A DNA stretch of 64,000 bases from assembly GCA_947496375.1 (NCBI GenBank), contig CANMCY010000007.1, positions 1-64,000 of the forward strand, written 5' to 3'. The notes under the pieces are model-generated. The model was not told the origin of the DNA. It saw only the letters and a program-made list of their open reading frames with translations, and did no database searches. The DNA comes from Flavobacteriales bacterium (lineage in GTDB: Bacteria; Bacteroidota; Bacteroidia; NS11-12g; UBA955). Position 1 is the stretch's first letter, and each line of letters begins with the position of its first letter. Of this stretch, positions 1 to 8,052 are shown one piece after another. Position numbers and translations under genes: made by a program.

Positions 1-848
1 ACATCGCTGATGGTATGGTGCGGACTGCGAAAGGGTCTGTGCGCCACAAGGCCGCCGCTGTTGCCCAGTTTTCCTGCTACAGAATGAATTTTGGTGGTTT
101 CCAGGGCTTCATGCAGGTTTAATGGGGGCATGATGGTGGGAAGGCGCTTTGCCAACATGGTTTTCCCTGCACCCGGAGGGCCGATGAGTATGATATTGTG
201 TCCGCCGGCAGCGGCAATTTCCATGGCCCGTTTGATGTTTTCCTGTCCCTGAACATCGCAAAAGTCCACATCATACTGTTGCTGGGCCTCTTCAAATTCG
301 CTGCGAGGGTCGGCAAAAGCCCGTGTGAGTTGGGTTTTACCGGACAGAAAATCGGCTACTTCCTTCAGGTTTTTAACGCCGTATACTTCAAGGTCTTTGA
401 CTATGGCAGCTTCCCGGGCATTTTGTTCCGGCAGAATCAAGCCTTTGAAACCGTCCTTCATGGCCTGTATGGCGATGGGCAATGCTCCGCGGATGGGTAA
501 AATTCCACCATCCAGGCCCAGTTCGCCCATGAGAATGTAGTGACTGAGTGAGTGGTCTGAAAGCTGATAAGTAGCGGCCAACATCCCGATGGCAATGGGT
601 AAATCGTATGCACTGCCTTCCTTGCGCAGGTCTGCCGGTGCCATGTTCACCACTACGCGCTGCCTGATGGGTTCAAAACCGCTGTTTTTAATGGCGGCAT
701 CTGTTCTGAACAGGCTTTCTTTGACGGCATTGTCCGGCAGCCCGATGACAAATGTTTTAAATTCGGCCCCGGTAGTTGCGTTTACCTCTACTGTAATAGG
801 TGTAGCGTTCACACCGTGAACGGCGCTCGCAAATAATTTTACCAGCAT
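1..848 (-). CDS. ComM/YifB family Mg-chelatase-like AAA ATPase (3' end cut by window)
   Basis: About 282 N-terminal residues are present and the reading frame runs off the left edge. The start is the ATG at 848-846. The N-terminal lobe has the fold typical of YifB/ComM, with a conserved ADLRKEG stretch, followed by a Walker A motif GPPGAGKT near residues 220-228 and a downstream RPFRSPHH motif characteristic of this family. ComM homologues are hexameric helicase-like ATPases that promote branch migration during natural transformation; whether this organism is competent cannot be told here. The start lies 3 bp from the end of the upstream gldH-like gene, so the two are probably co-transcribed. 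Confidence 0.93.
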   Translation of the reverse strand, partial: MLVKLFASAVHGVNATPITVEVNATTGAEFKTFVIGLPDNAVKESLFRTDAAIKNSGFEPIRQRVVVNMAPADLRKEGSAYDLPIAIGMLAATYQLSDHSLSHYILMGELGLDGGILPIRGALPIAIQAMKDGFKGLILPEQNAREAAIVKDLEVYGVKNLKEVADFLSGKTQLTRAFADPRSEFEEAQQQYDVDFCDVQGQENIKRAMEIAAAGGHNIILIGPPGAGKTMLAKRLPTIMPPLNLHEALETTKIHSVAGKLGNSGGLVAHRPFRSPHHTISD

Positions 849-851
849 GGT

Positions 852-1337
852 TTAATAGATTTTACCGGTTTTTACCACCTTGAGCCCTACATCGCTTACC
901 CCGGAGAGTTTTTCATCGCGCATATTCTGTGCGAGTTCTACGGTGTATTGTCCCGGTTTAAGTTTCAATCCGCTCACAAAGGGTTTTTCGTAGCTGATCA
1001 GATTGCCCTGGCCTTTGCCAAGCCATTTCCCGGTATTATCTGAAAGGACTATCTCAAACTGATTTTTTTGGGAACTAACCGGTCCATCCAGTTTGTATAC
1101 CATCCAGATGTTGGAGTAGCTGTACCCAGTCTGAATCCGGAGACCGCAAATCAGCGAGTAGTAATAGGTGGAGTCTTCAACGGTAAAAGTAAACTTTTTG
1201 CCTTGCTTCCATTGCCAGCCGCCGGCATCGGTTTTTTCAAAAGTGTTTAAGACCACATTTTCATCAGTGGTGCAGGATTGAAACAAAGGCAGAGTGAATA
1301 GTAAAACAAACGCAAAACGAAAAAATAGATGATTCAT
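852..1337 (-). CDS. gldH: Gliding motility lipoprotein GldH
   Basis: A 161-residue lipoprotein. The signal peptide ends at a lipobox LFQSC with Cys22 as the lipidation site. The body has the GldH pattern: an FTFTVEDSTYYY strand, LRIQTGYSYSNIW, then a Gly/Lys-rich DNTGKWLGKGQG segment. GldH is an outer-membrane-associated lipoprotein required for gliding in Flavobacterium. The protein is short and diverges quickly, so the assignment rests on overall pattern and length. It lies directly upstream of the ComM-like gene. Non-gliding Bacteroidota with T9SS also carry gldH, so motility itself is not proved. Confidence 0.82.
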   Translation of the reverse strand: MNHLFFRFAFVLLFTLPLFQSCTTDENVVLNTFEKTDAGGWQWKQGKKFTFTVEDSTYYYSLICGLRIQTGYSYSNIWMVYKLDGPVSSQKNQFEIVLSDNTGKWLGKGQGNLISYEKPFVSGLKLKPGQYTVELAQNMRDEKLSGVSDVGLKVVKTGKIY

Positions 1338-1353
1338 AACTCAACAAATAAAA

Positions 1354-2355
1354 TTAATTAAATAATATGCGAAGAAACGCATCTTCCTGTTGAAAAAGAA
1401 ATTTTGGGGTGGTAAATGTCATAAAAATTCGTCTTTTCATGTCATCCGGTAAACCTTGCATTCTTGCAAAATCCTTGCGGGTTGTAAGAATTACTGTATC
1501 TTCAGACATTAACAAGGTTTGTTGCCACTGCGAATAATCAGAAGGTTTAAAGTTGTAATGATCAGGGTAACCCAGACAAACTTTTACGTTGCCCCATTTT
1601 TTTGCCCATGTCTGAAATGCATCGTTATTTGCCAAGCCGGAAACCACCATTATGTGGGCGTCTGAGGGGCAAGTGTTTCCGAGAGCATTTTCCGGATCTG
1701 CGTTTTCATAATGGCAGAAAAACACAGGTATATCATATTTTTCGAGGCGTCTGCGTATTATATCTGCTTCGGTTTCCTGCAAATCAATCGGGCATTTGGT
1801 AACCACAACCACATCCGCCTGAGATGCCGTGCACGCAAATTCTCGCAATCTTCCTGCAGGCATAGGCCAATCCTTGTAAAAGGGTAAATTAAAATCGGTA
1901 AGCAGCACATATTTATTGGCGAGCAGTGGTAGGTGCTGAAATGCATCGTCAAGAATAACGGTTTCAGTTTGAGGAAGCAGCTTTTGAATGGAGACAATGC
2001 CCTCGAGGCGTTTTTCACAAACGAAAATGGGCAAATTCGGATTCGCAATTTTCATTTCAAGGGGCTCATCACCGCACAAAGCAGTATCATCGGTTAACTG
2101 CACCTCCCTGAAACCTTTGGTTTTGCGTTTATAGCCCCTCGAGAGCATGGCTGTGGAGTTTTTGGTGTGTTGGGCAAGGTAGAGTGCCATTGGGGTTTTT
2201 CCAGTGCCTCCTACGGCCAAATTTCCTACGGAAATCGTAAATACGGCGCTTTTTTTGCGTTTATTGAGGCGCTGAAAGTACTGCCTGCGAAACCAAGCGG
2301 CTAAAGCGTAGATGAAACCTAAGGGTATTAAAAATACCTGAAGTAAAGCCCTCAC
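1354..2355 (-). CDS. lpxK: Tetraacyldisaccharide 4'-kinase LpxK
   Basis: Transfers phosphate from ATP to the 4' position of the lipid A disaccharide precursor at the inner face of the cytoplasmic membrane. The 333-residue protein begins with a hydrophobic membrane-associating helix (about residues 4-22). It is followed by the P-loop VGNLAVGGTGKTP (GGTGKT at 49-54), an SRGYKRKTKG motif, and LDDAFQHLPL, all standard for LpxK. The chosen start is a GTG at 2355; it gives the usual LpxK N-terminus and lies 7 nt after a TACCTTTG promoter box, implying a very short leader. The spacing to gldH is 16 bp. Confidence 0.95.
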   Translation of the reverse strand: MRALLQVFLIPLGFIYALAAWFRRQYFQRLNKRKKSAVFTISVGNLAVGGTGKTPMALYLAQHTKNSTAMLSRGYKRKTKGFREVQLTDDTALCGDEPLEMKIANPNLPIFVCEKRLEGIVSIQKLLPQTETVILDDAFQHLPLLANKYVLLTDFNLPFYKDWPMPAGRLREFACTASQADVVVVTKCPIDLQETEADIIRRRLEKYDIPVFFCHYENADPENALGNTCPSDAHIMVVSGLANNDAFQTWAKKWGNVKVCLGYPDHYNFKPSDYSQWQQTLLMSEDTVILTTRKDFARMQGLPDDMKRRIFMTFTTPKFLFQQEDAFLRILFN

Positions 2356-2362
2356 AATGGAA

Positions 2363-2370
2363 CAAAGGTA
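2363..2370 (-). promoter_or_regulatory. TAnnTTTG promoter box for lpxK
   Basis: The minus strand reads TACCTTTG, a perfect match to the Bacteroidota -7 consensus TAnnTTTG. It lies 7 nt upstream of the GTG start of lpxK, so transcription would begin almost at the start codon. No clear -33 TTG was assigned. Confidence 0.55.
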
Positions 2371-2371
2371 G

Positions 2372-2893
2372 CTAATCCAGAATATGCTTCAGCACATACC
2401 ATCCGGAATGCAGGATTCGGTTCATTTCTTTTTCTCCCCATGCCAGTAAAAAACCGGGGCCAGGATGATCGGGCAGCAACATCCACCTATCTCCGGTCTC
2501 AGCGATAAAGACGAGGGTGTTTTCTGTTAACTGAGTTTTGTCACGCACACCGCTGCTGTCCCTTGTTTTTTCTGCCCAGATTTCTATTTTTCGTATCACG
2601 AAGGGCTTGTTGAATTGAAAAACCACCGCGTGGTGTTTGGGTGGCTCGTTGTCAATTCTCAGGGCAAAGCTAATGGGTACGTCTTCCATTGCTATTTCTT
2701 CCTGCCAAACCTTTACGGCCATGCTCTGTGGGTACAACATGAGTCCCAGTTCAGCAGACAGGAACATTTCATCAGCCGACCAGTCTTTTTGCATTTGAGC
2801 GGCGGAGATACTGAGTATTTCTTTACCAATCCAAGATTTACAGGCTTCCATAACCGAATCGCTGAGCCGCAGATAGAACTTTAGTGCTTCCAT
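2372..2893 (-). CDS. Hypothetical protein
   Basis: A 173-residue protein with no signal peptide or membrane segment and no motif I recognise. The C-terminal half has a beta-rich pattern with several Trp residues (IEIWAEKT, GDRWMLLPDHPGPGF, SGWYVLKHILD). The start is placed at ATG 2893 rather than the upstream GTG at 2917, because that GTG lies inside the terminator hairpin of the preceding ompA-like gene. The gene sits between the OmpA-like gene and lpxK. Function unknown. Confidence 0.6.
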   Translation of the reverse strand: MEALKFYLRLSDSVMEACKSWIGKEILSISAAQMQKDWSADEMFLSAELGLMLYPQSMAVKVWQEEIAMEDVPISFALRIDNEPPKHHAVVFQFNKPFVIRKIEIWAEKTRDSSGVRDKTQLTENTLVFIAETGDRWMLLPDHPGPGFLLAWGEKEMNRILHSGWYVLKHILD

Positions 2894-2907
2894 TGCACCA
2901 AAAATAA

Positions 2908-2934
2908 GAAAGGCCACCTTGCGGGTGGCCTTTC
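2908..2934 (-). terminator. Intrinsic terminator downstream of the OmpA-like gene
   Basis: An inverted repeat AAAGGCCACC / GGTGGCCTTT with a 5-nt loop, followed on the minus strand by a T-rich tract. It lies 18 bp past the stop of the 2952-4538 gene. It precludes the GTG at 2917 as a translational start for the next gene. Confidence 0.85.
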
Positions 2935-2951
2935 CATGATATAGTTCAGTT

Positions 2952-4538
2952 TTAGTACGTTACCAGAATTTCAACACGACGGTTGGTCGCTTTATTCAAT
3001 ACGCTGGTGTTTGGCACTTTAGGACGGGTGTCACCGAATCCTAACGCTTTCATACGCTCAGGAGAGATTCCTTTGCCCAGCATGTATACTACAACTGCAT
3101 CGGCACGGCGCTGTGAAAGATCCAGGTTTTTGGCAGGATCACCGTCAGAATCTGTGTGACCTTCGATGGTTACAGAAGCTTCGGCATATTCCTTCAGGAT
3201 TTTCACCAGACGGTCGATGTCATCGTAAGATTCTTTTTTCAGGATGTCTTTGTTGGTTTCAAAGAAGATGTTTTTAGCAGCCTGTTCGATGGCTTTTTTG
3301 GTTTCTACTTTGATTTCGGGACAACCTTTGTTGGCAGCGATACCGGGCTTGGTAGGACACTTATCGATGTTGTCGGTGATGCCGTCACCATCTGAATCGG
3401 GGCAACCTTCACCTGCAATGCTACCGGCCAGATCGGGGCACTTGTCTGCACCATCTTCTACACCATCGCCATCACGGTCAGGGCAACCTTTCAAAGCAAG
3501 TACACCGGCAACATTGGGGCACTTGTCATCTTTGTCAAGCACACCATCGCCGTCTGCATCCGGGCAACCGCCTGATTCTTTAGGACCGGCATTGTTAGGG
3601 CATTTATCCTTGCTATCTTCGATACCATCACCATCTGAATCTGGGCAACCGGCAAACTTCACCGAACCTTTAACATCAGGGCAGGCATCATCTGCATCAT
3701 ATACAGAGTCTTTATCGCGATCTGCGGGACAGCCCACGCTGTCAACATATTTGCGGTATTTCTCAGGAGTGTTTTTGCAAACATCGTATTTGTCGCAAAC
3801 ACCGTCTTGGTCTTTATCCTTGCACTTGCTTGGGCCTTTGCTTTCGCCCAATGCCAGGGTGACACCGATGGCGTTGTAACCCCACATGTCGTTGGTTTTC
3901 CAAAGTTTGTTTACCAAAGGCATGGATGGGTCTGCGTCACCGGGCTGGTTGGCTCCGTCCCAGCGGTCATTCATGGTGTAAGTAGCTGTCCATGACCAAC
4001 GAACGCCGATGCGATCACTTACATTGAATGAAACGCCCAGTCCACCCTGAACGGCGGCACCCATTTCAGTAATTGCATTCTGGATTTCATTTTGATTACC
4101 CCAACGAACCTGACTATGCACATAATAGCCGCCAAAGCCACCATATACATAGGGTATTACTTTGGATTCTTCATTAAAAAATGAATTTAGCTTGAAGCGT
4201 GCACCAAGAGTAAGGTCAATGGTATTAGCCCTGAAAGACTGATATTTCCAGGGTTCAGTTTGCCATGCAACTTCTCTTTTGTAGCCAACATCTCCGGCAC
4301 TGAAATTGACAACCCCGTCAAACATGGGGTTCAGGTAATAACCGAAGTTGATACCGGCACCCTGGTAATCGGGTTTTTTTGCGAAAAACAGGGAAGAACC
4401 CTGATCTCCTAAATATTCTCTTAAGCCGAAATTGGCCTCAACACTCATTGGGGCATCAGCAGTCTGTGCCTGCGCTACTGCGAGGGTGGTGAAAGCCAGC
4501 GCTGTGCTTAGTAATCGTCCCAGGTATTTATGCTTCAT
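2952..4538 (-). CDS. OmpA family outer-membrane protein with thrombospondin type 3 repeats
   Basis: A 528-residue outer-membrane protein. A signal peptide ends near AVAQAQ (residue about 25). An eight-strand-like barrel region covers roughly residues 30-230. About six thrombospondin type 3 repeats rich in DxDxDG and CPD/CPN follow (about 235-405), which in this family bind calcium. The C-terminal OmpA domain (about 420-528) contains VTIEGHTDSDG, LDLSQRRADAV and NRRVEI, the peptidoglycan-binding features. The protein probably links outer membrane and peptidoglycan. A TATATTTG promoter box lies upstream and a strong terminator downstream, so it forms a monocistronic unit. Confidence 0.93.
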   Translation of the reverse strand: MKHKYLGRLLSTALAFTTLAVAQAQTADAPMSVEANFGLREYLGDQGSSLFFAKKPDYQGAGINFGYYLNPMFDGVVNFSAGDVGYKREVAWQTEPWKYQSFRANTIDLTLGARFKLNSFFNEESKVIPYVYGGFGGYYVHSQVRWGNQNEIQNAITEMGAAVQGGLGVSFNVSDRIGVRWSWTATYTMNDRWDGANQPGDADPSMPLVNKLWKTNDMWGYNAIGVTLALGESKGPSKCKDKDQDGVCDKYDVCKNTPEKYRKYVDSVGCPADRDKDSVYDADDACPDVKGSVKFAGCPDSDGDGIEDSKDKCPNNAGPKESGGCPDADGDGVLDKDDKCPNVAGVLALKGCPDRDGDGVEDGADKCPDLAGSIAGEGCPDSDGDGITDNIDKCPTKPGIAANKGCPEIKVETKKAIEQAAKNIFFETNKDILKKESYDDIDRLVKILKEYAEASVTIEGHTDSDGDPAKNLDLSQRRADAVVVYMLGKGISPERMKALGFGDTRPKVPNTSVLNKATNRRVEILVTY

Positions 4539-4576
4539 AAGCTGTTTTGTTTTCTTTTAAAGGGGTTATCAGGCAA

Positions 4577-4584
4577 CAAATATA
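4577..4584 (-). promoter_or_regulatory. TAnnTTTG promoter box for the OmpA-like gene
   Basis: The minus strand reads TATATTTG, matching the Bacteroidota -7 consensus, about 38 nt upstream of the ATG at 4538. The DNA immediately upstream is a run of A and T bases. No clear -33 TTG is visible. Confidence 0.55.
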
Positions 4585-4709
4585 AGAACTTCGGATAAAA
4601 AAAAAGTTTTTTAAAAAAATTTAATGAGGGGTTAAACTAACAGTTTGTCACAACTGTGTCAAAAAAGACGGCTTATTCGCTGATTTTCATAAAGTCAGCC
4701 AATTCGCTG

Positions 4710-5156
4710 TTAGTTGTATATGAGCAATAAATTTCCGCTTCTGCTTACGTTGTATCGGGCAAGCGAACCACCTGCTGGTCCTTTTAACGGTAGACCGTTA
4801 AACATGTATCGGCTTTCGCAGCAAGTTTCAAACCCGCCTGAGCCGGGCGTTCCGCATTTTAGCTGAATGGCCTGGGTATCCACCCAAATCCGGGAACAGG
4901 CATTGAGTGGCTGCCATGCACAGGTTCGTTCAAATGCGTGCCAGGTATCGTCATAATCATGAATGATAAGTACTCCTTTAACGCCACCCTCGGCATAGGT
5001 AAAGCTTCCGGGCACCATTAAATGCTGATTATCCAATAAATTCAAATCGAGGGTAACGTTGACCGGGCCGGTAGGTATGGCTTCTGTTACATTGTTATTG
5101 CGGCAATTACCCAGAAACAACAGCAGGCAGGCGGCTAGAAAAAAATTATTCCTCAT
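4710..5156 (-). CDS. Rieske-like lipoprotein lacking the iron-sulfur ligand pattern
   Basis: A 148-residue exported protein starting at MRNNFF (ATG 5156). A hydrophobic leader ends at FLGNC, a weak lipobox. The C-terminal half resembles a small Rieske [2Fe-2S] fold seen in Bacteroidota lipoproteins: HAFERTCAW...NACSRI...KCG...CCESRYMFNG...GPAGGSLARY. A true Rieske site needs CxH and CxxH, and those His residues are not in place here, so cluster binding is doubtful. The gene overlaps the end of the 3-hydroxyacyl-CoA dehydrogenase gene by 11 bp, indicating co-transcription. A role is not known. Confidence 0.7.
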   Translation of the reverse strand: MRNNFFLAACLLLFLGNCRNNNVTEAIPTGPVNVTLDLNLLDNQHLMVPGSFTYAEGGVKGVLIIHDYDDTWHAFERTCAWQPLNACSRIWVDTQAIQLKCGTPGSGGFETCCESRYMFNGLPLKGPAGGSLARYNVSRSGNLLLIYN

Positions 5157-5991
5157 ATCGATAAAATCCCTGACCTGACTTTCTGCCATGGTGACCGGCA
5201 TCTACCTTCTGTTTTTGTATACGGCTGGGCCTGAATTTAGCATCCTGCCCAAAAAGGTTAAACATGGAGCCGGTAACTGCGTAGTTGGTATCTACTCCGA
5301 TGAGGTCCATGAGTCTGAAGGGGCCCATTTTAAAGCCGGAGGCCTCACACAGTCTGTCAATACTTTCCAGCGGTGCTACCTGTTCTTCCAGTATTTTCAA
5401 CCCTTCTACATAGTAGTGGCGAGCCACCCTGTTCACAATGAAACCCGGTGCATCGGCGGCATATACGGCAGTTTTGCCCAGAGACTCTGCCCATTCATAG
5501 GATTTTTTTGCAATTTCACAATCGGTTTCGGCACCTGAGATAATTTCTACCAGTTTCATAATGTGGGCCGGGTTAAAGAAATGCACACCCACCACACGCC
5601 CCGGATGTTGCAGCCCCCTGGCAATCTGGGTAATGGGAATAGAGCTGGTGTTGGTAGCGAGAATTGTTTCTGCCTTGTTGACCGCTTCCAGTTGCCTAAA
5701 TAGGGTTTGTTTTATTTCCAGGTTTTCTAGAACTGCCTCTATAATAATATCAGCGCGCAGCTCTGTAACATCCGTAACCATAGAAAGCAAAGCCAGCATG
5801 GATTGGGCTTTTTCAGGGGTTAACTTGCCTTTTTCGACGGCTTTGTTCAGCTCTTTTCGGATGTAGGATTCCCCTTTCAGGAGGGCGGACTCGTTCACAT
5901 CAAACAGCAGGGTTGTATATCCTGCCTGAATGCTGCTGAGCGCAATACCGGCTCCCATTACACCTGCACCTGCTACGGCCACTTTCATCAT
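5146..5991 (-). CDS. 3-hydroxyacyl-CoA (3-hydroxybutyryl-CoA) dehydrogenase
   Basis: Oxidises (S)-3-hydroxyacyl-CoA with NAD+ in fatty-acid or phenylacetate degradation. The N-terminal Rossmann motif GAGVMGAGIA is followed by NTSSIPITQIA, the catalytic-His segment VGVHFFNPAHIMKLVEII, and the C-terminal dimerisation half (APGFIVNRV, FKMGPFRLMDLIG). The length (about 281 aa) is normal for the single-domain PaaH/Hbd type. Start is ATG 5991 or 5988; an in-frame TTG at 5997 belongs to the promoter box. The PaaG-like hydratase at 38143 could act in the same pathway but is not linked. Confidence 0.93.
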   Translation of the reverse strand: MMKVAVAGAGVMGAGIALSSIQAGYTTLLFDVNESALLKGESYIRKELNKAVEKGKLTPEKAQSMLALLSMVTDVTELRADIIIEAVLENLEIKQTLFRQLEAVNKAETILATNTSSIPITQIARGLQHPGRVVGVHFFNPAHIMKLVEIISGAETDCEIAKKSYEWAESLGKTAVYAADAPGFIVNRVARHYYVEGLKILEEQVAPLESIDRLCEASGFKMGPFRLMDLIGVDTNYAVTGSMFNLFGQDAKFRPSRIQKQKVDAGHHGRKSGQGFYRYEE

Positions 5992-5994
5992 ATA

Positions 5995-6002
5995 CAAATA
6001 TA
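5995..6002 (-). promoter_or_regulatory. TAnnTTTG promoter box for the hydroxyacyl-CoA dehydrogenase
   Basis: The minus strand reads TATATTTG with the candidate ATG start codons only 3-7 nt downstream. If this box is used, the mRNA is leaderless or nearly so. Confidence 0.5.
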
Positions 6003-6009
6003 AGGATGA

Positions 6010-7278
6010 TTAGCGAGAAGTAAGCCAGCCGGCGGGGTTTAGCTTAGATTGCCCCTGCCAGAGCTGAAATTGTAGAATGGTTTTTGATTCATCATCGGTC
6101 CATACGGTTCCCAGTGCCTGTTTGGATTCTACCTGTTGCCCCCGACTCACATACACCTGACTCAGGCGGCTGTATACCGTGTAGTATTCACCATGATTGA
6201 GCAACACTGCTTTTTCCTGTCCGGGAATTTCGAGAATGGCTGAGACCGTGCCTTTGAAGACTGCCCTGGCCGTGCTTCCACCGGAAGTAGTGATGTCTAC
6301 TCCATTATTAACCAGGGTAATTCCTGCCAGGTCGGGGTGGGCATGGACTCCAAAATACTGGGAAATATAACCTCTTTCTACAGGCCATGGCAGACTGCCC
6401 TTTCCGGATTCAAAATTGTCACTTATTAGCCGGGCTTCGGGTGTGAGCAGTATGGTGCCGGAAGTCCGGGAAGCTTTTCCGCCTGAAGATTTGGGTGAAG
6501 CAGCGGTCCTGCTTGTATTATCCCTGCCGGTTTGTTCTCTGGCGCGTTTTTTGGCCGCGGCGATTTCTCGGGCAATCATCGCAGAGATTGCAGAATTGAG
6601 TTTCGCCACTGCCTTTTCATTCTGTTTGATTTTTTTTCTGAGCTCGGCTTCTTTGCCTGCCAGAGATTGCACCAGTTTGGTTTTTTGCTGTTTATCTGAT
6701 TCCAGTTGCTGTTTTTCCTGTTTTTCTGCCAGTAATATCCCGTTTTTTTCCTGCCGCACTTCTTCCAGTGTTTCCAGGCCATTTTTCACTTCTGCTGCTT
6801 TGGATTCCAGCAGTCCAATCTGTTGTTTTCGATAGTCGGAAAGTCTGCTCAGGTAGTACATTCTCCGAACGGCCTGCCGGAATGAGGATGCGGCAAAAAC
6901 AAAAGCCAGCTGATTTGCTGATTTTCTACCCTTGTAGGCCTTTAATACCGTTTTTCGAAGTTTGAGTCTTTCTGACTGGTAGGATGCTTTCAGTTCTTCC
7001 AGGGTTTCATTTTGAATGTCGATCTCCTTATCTGCTTCTGAAAGTTCAATATTAAGGTCTTTAATAACCTCTGCCTGTTGGTCGATGATGCGGTTAATGG
7101 CCCCTATTTTATGGAGCGTGGCACTTTTTTGTGCACTTGTTTTCTGCAGAATACCACGGGTATATTGTATTTCCTCCTGAACTTTTTTGCGTTTTTTTTC
7201 CAGTTCCCTGCGGGACTGGGCTAATCCTGACAAGGGAATTAGCAACGATAAAAACCCTATGCAGGCGAGGCGAAACAT
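6010..7278 (-). CDS. EnvC-like murein hydrolase activator (degenerate M23/LytM domain)
   Basis: A 422-residue periplasmic protein. The signal peptide ends near SGLAQ (residue 21). A long coiled coil (about 22-235) rich in Glu, Lys and Gln is followed by a low-complexity Ser/Thr/Gly linker and a C-terminal LytM/M23 domain (about 300-420). In that domain the first zinc ligand position reads NNGVDI instead of HxGxD, and the final HxH is replaced by FQLW. The domain is therefore probably non-catalytic, as in EnvC, which activates amidases during septum splitting. The start lies 2 bp after the stop of the DUF4292 gene in a four-gene run. Confidence 0.88.
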   Translation of the reverse strand: MFRLACIGFLSLLIPLSGLAQSRRELEKKRKKVQEEIQYTRGILQKTSAQKSATLHKIGAINRIIDQQAEVIKDLNIELSEADKEIDIQNETLEELKASYQSERLKLRKTVLKAYKGRKSANQLAFVFAASSFRQAVRRMYYLSRLSDYRKQQIGLLESKAAEVKNGLETLEEVRQEKNGILLAEKQEKQQLESDKQQKTKLVQSLAGKEAELRKKIKQNEKAVAKLNSAISAMIAREIAAAKKRAREQTGRDNTSRTAASPKSSGGKASRTSGTILLTPEARLISDNFESGKGSLPWPVERGYISQYFGVHAHPDLAGITLVNNGVDITTSGGSTARAVFKGTVSAILEIPGQEKAVLLNHGEYYTVYSRLSQVYVSRGQQVESKQALGTVWTDDESKTILQFQLWQGQSKLNPAGWLTSR

Positions 7279-7280
7279 GA

Positions 7281-8045
7281 TTACTTTTTAGGTGTAAAAC
7301 CCGGAGGTATACTAAATGGGTACGAAGGTATTGCTGCATCGCTAGGGTTTGTGAACGCTGCCTGCAAGCGTACAGTATTTTTGTCACCAAAGGCGGTAAG
7401 CCGCATCTGGTTTGGCACAGAGAAAGCGCCAGACCGTTGTTCGCCGTCATACACCACCTTAATTTGTCTGTTTTTTTCGGTATCAGCAATAACAGAACTG
7501 TCAATATTGCCATTGCTATTGGTAAATAGCAGGTTGGTAATGGGTGGGGTTGCCGAAAACCAACCGCCGGTAGGGGTGTCTTTCCGGTAATAGAGGGTAT
7601 CGAAAATGGGGTTAGAGACAATAAGATTTTGCAGTTCACGGAGCGAAACGGAGGCCCCCAGCATGGCGGAAAGATCTTTGATACCCAGGCGCATGTATTC
7701 TTTGTGATACAAATCCAGGATCAGCACGCTGTCTCGGGTAATGATGCCTTTGGCAACCTGAATGCCGAAGGCAACCGATACGGAAAACCACAGAATACTG
7801 TCGTTGCGCATGCGCAAACTTAGGGTGCCGCTCATTTCCTGTCCATCGTCGGATGTATAGTCAATGCTGAGCTTATCCGAAAAATGGGACCAGCTTTTCC
7901 GGTTAATGTTGTCGCCTTTCAGCATGGTAGTGGTATCGGTAAGCAAAGTTCCAATGCGCACCGGTGCATCGGTAACAGCATGTTTTTTTGATTTACAGGC
8001 GACAGTTACCGCCAAAATTGCAAGCAAAACGATAAGATTTCTCAA
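7281..8045 (-). CDS. DUF4292 lipoprotein
   Basis: A 254-residue lipoprotein with lipobox VTVAC at about residue 17. The body is beta-rich with repeated patterns such as LSIDYTSDDGQEMSGTLSLRMRNDSILWFSV and ILDLYHKEYMRLG. These match the Bacteroidota DUF4292 family, which looks like a LolA/LolB-type lipid-binding half-barrel. That family is commonly encoded between a TPR protein and an EnvC-like peptidase, exactly as here. Function is not established; a role in outer-membrane lipoprotein or lipid handling is inference from the fold-like pattern. Confidence 0.78.
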   Translation of the reverse strand: MRNLIVLLAILAVTVACKSKKHAVTDAPVRIGTLLTDTTTMLKGDNINRKSWSHFSDKLSIDYTSDDGQEMSGTLSLRMRNDSILWFSVSVAFGIQVAKGIITRDSVLILDLYHKEYMRLGIKDLSAMLGASVSLRELQNLIVSNPIFDTLYYRKDTPTGGWFSATPPITNLLFTNSNGNIDSSVIADTEKNRQIKVVYDGEQRSGAFSVPNQMRLTAFGDKNTVRLQAAFTNPSDAAIPSYPFSIPPGFTPKK

Positions 8046-8052
8046 TGGATGT

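Noticed and set aside
2894-2917. Upstream GTG start for the hypothetical gene at 2372
   Set aside because: The GTG lies in the terminator hairpin of the upstream gene; ATG 2893 is a better start.
3310-3840. Regularly spaced repeats that could suggest a CRISPR array
   Set aside because: They are imperfect codon-level repeats of TSP3 motifs inside a coding frame, with no identical direct repeats or unique spacers.
3244-3879. A 211-codon plus-strand open frame opposite the OmpA-like gene
   Set aside because: It is the antisense shadow of the Asp-rich thrombospondin type 3 repeats, which produces a repetitive Ser/Pro-rich translation. The minus-strand frame has clear domains.
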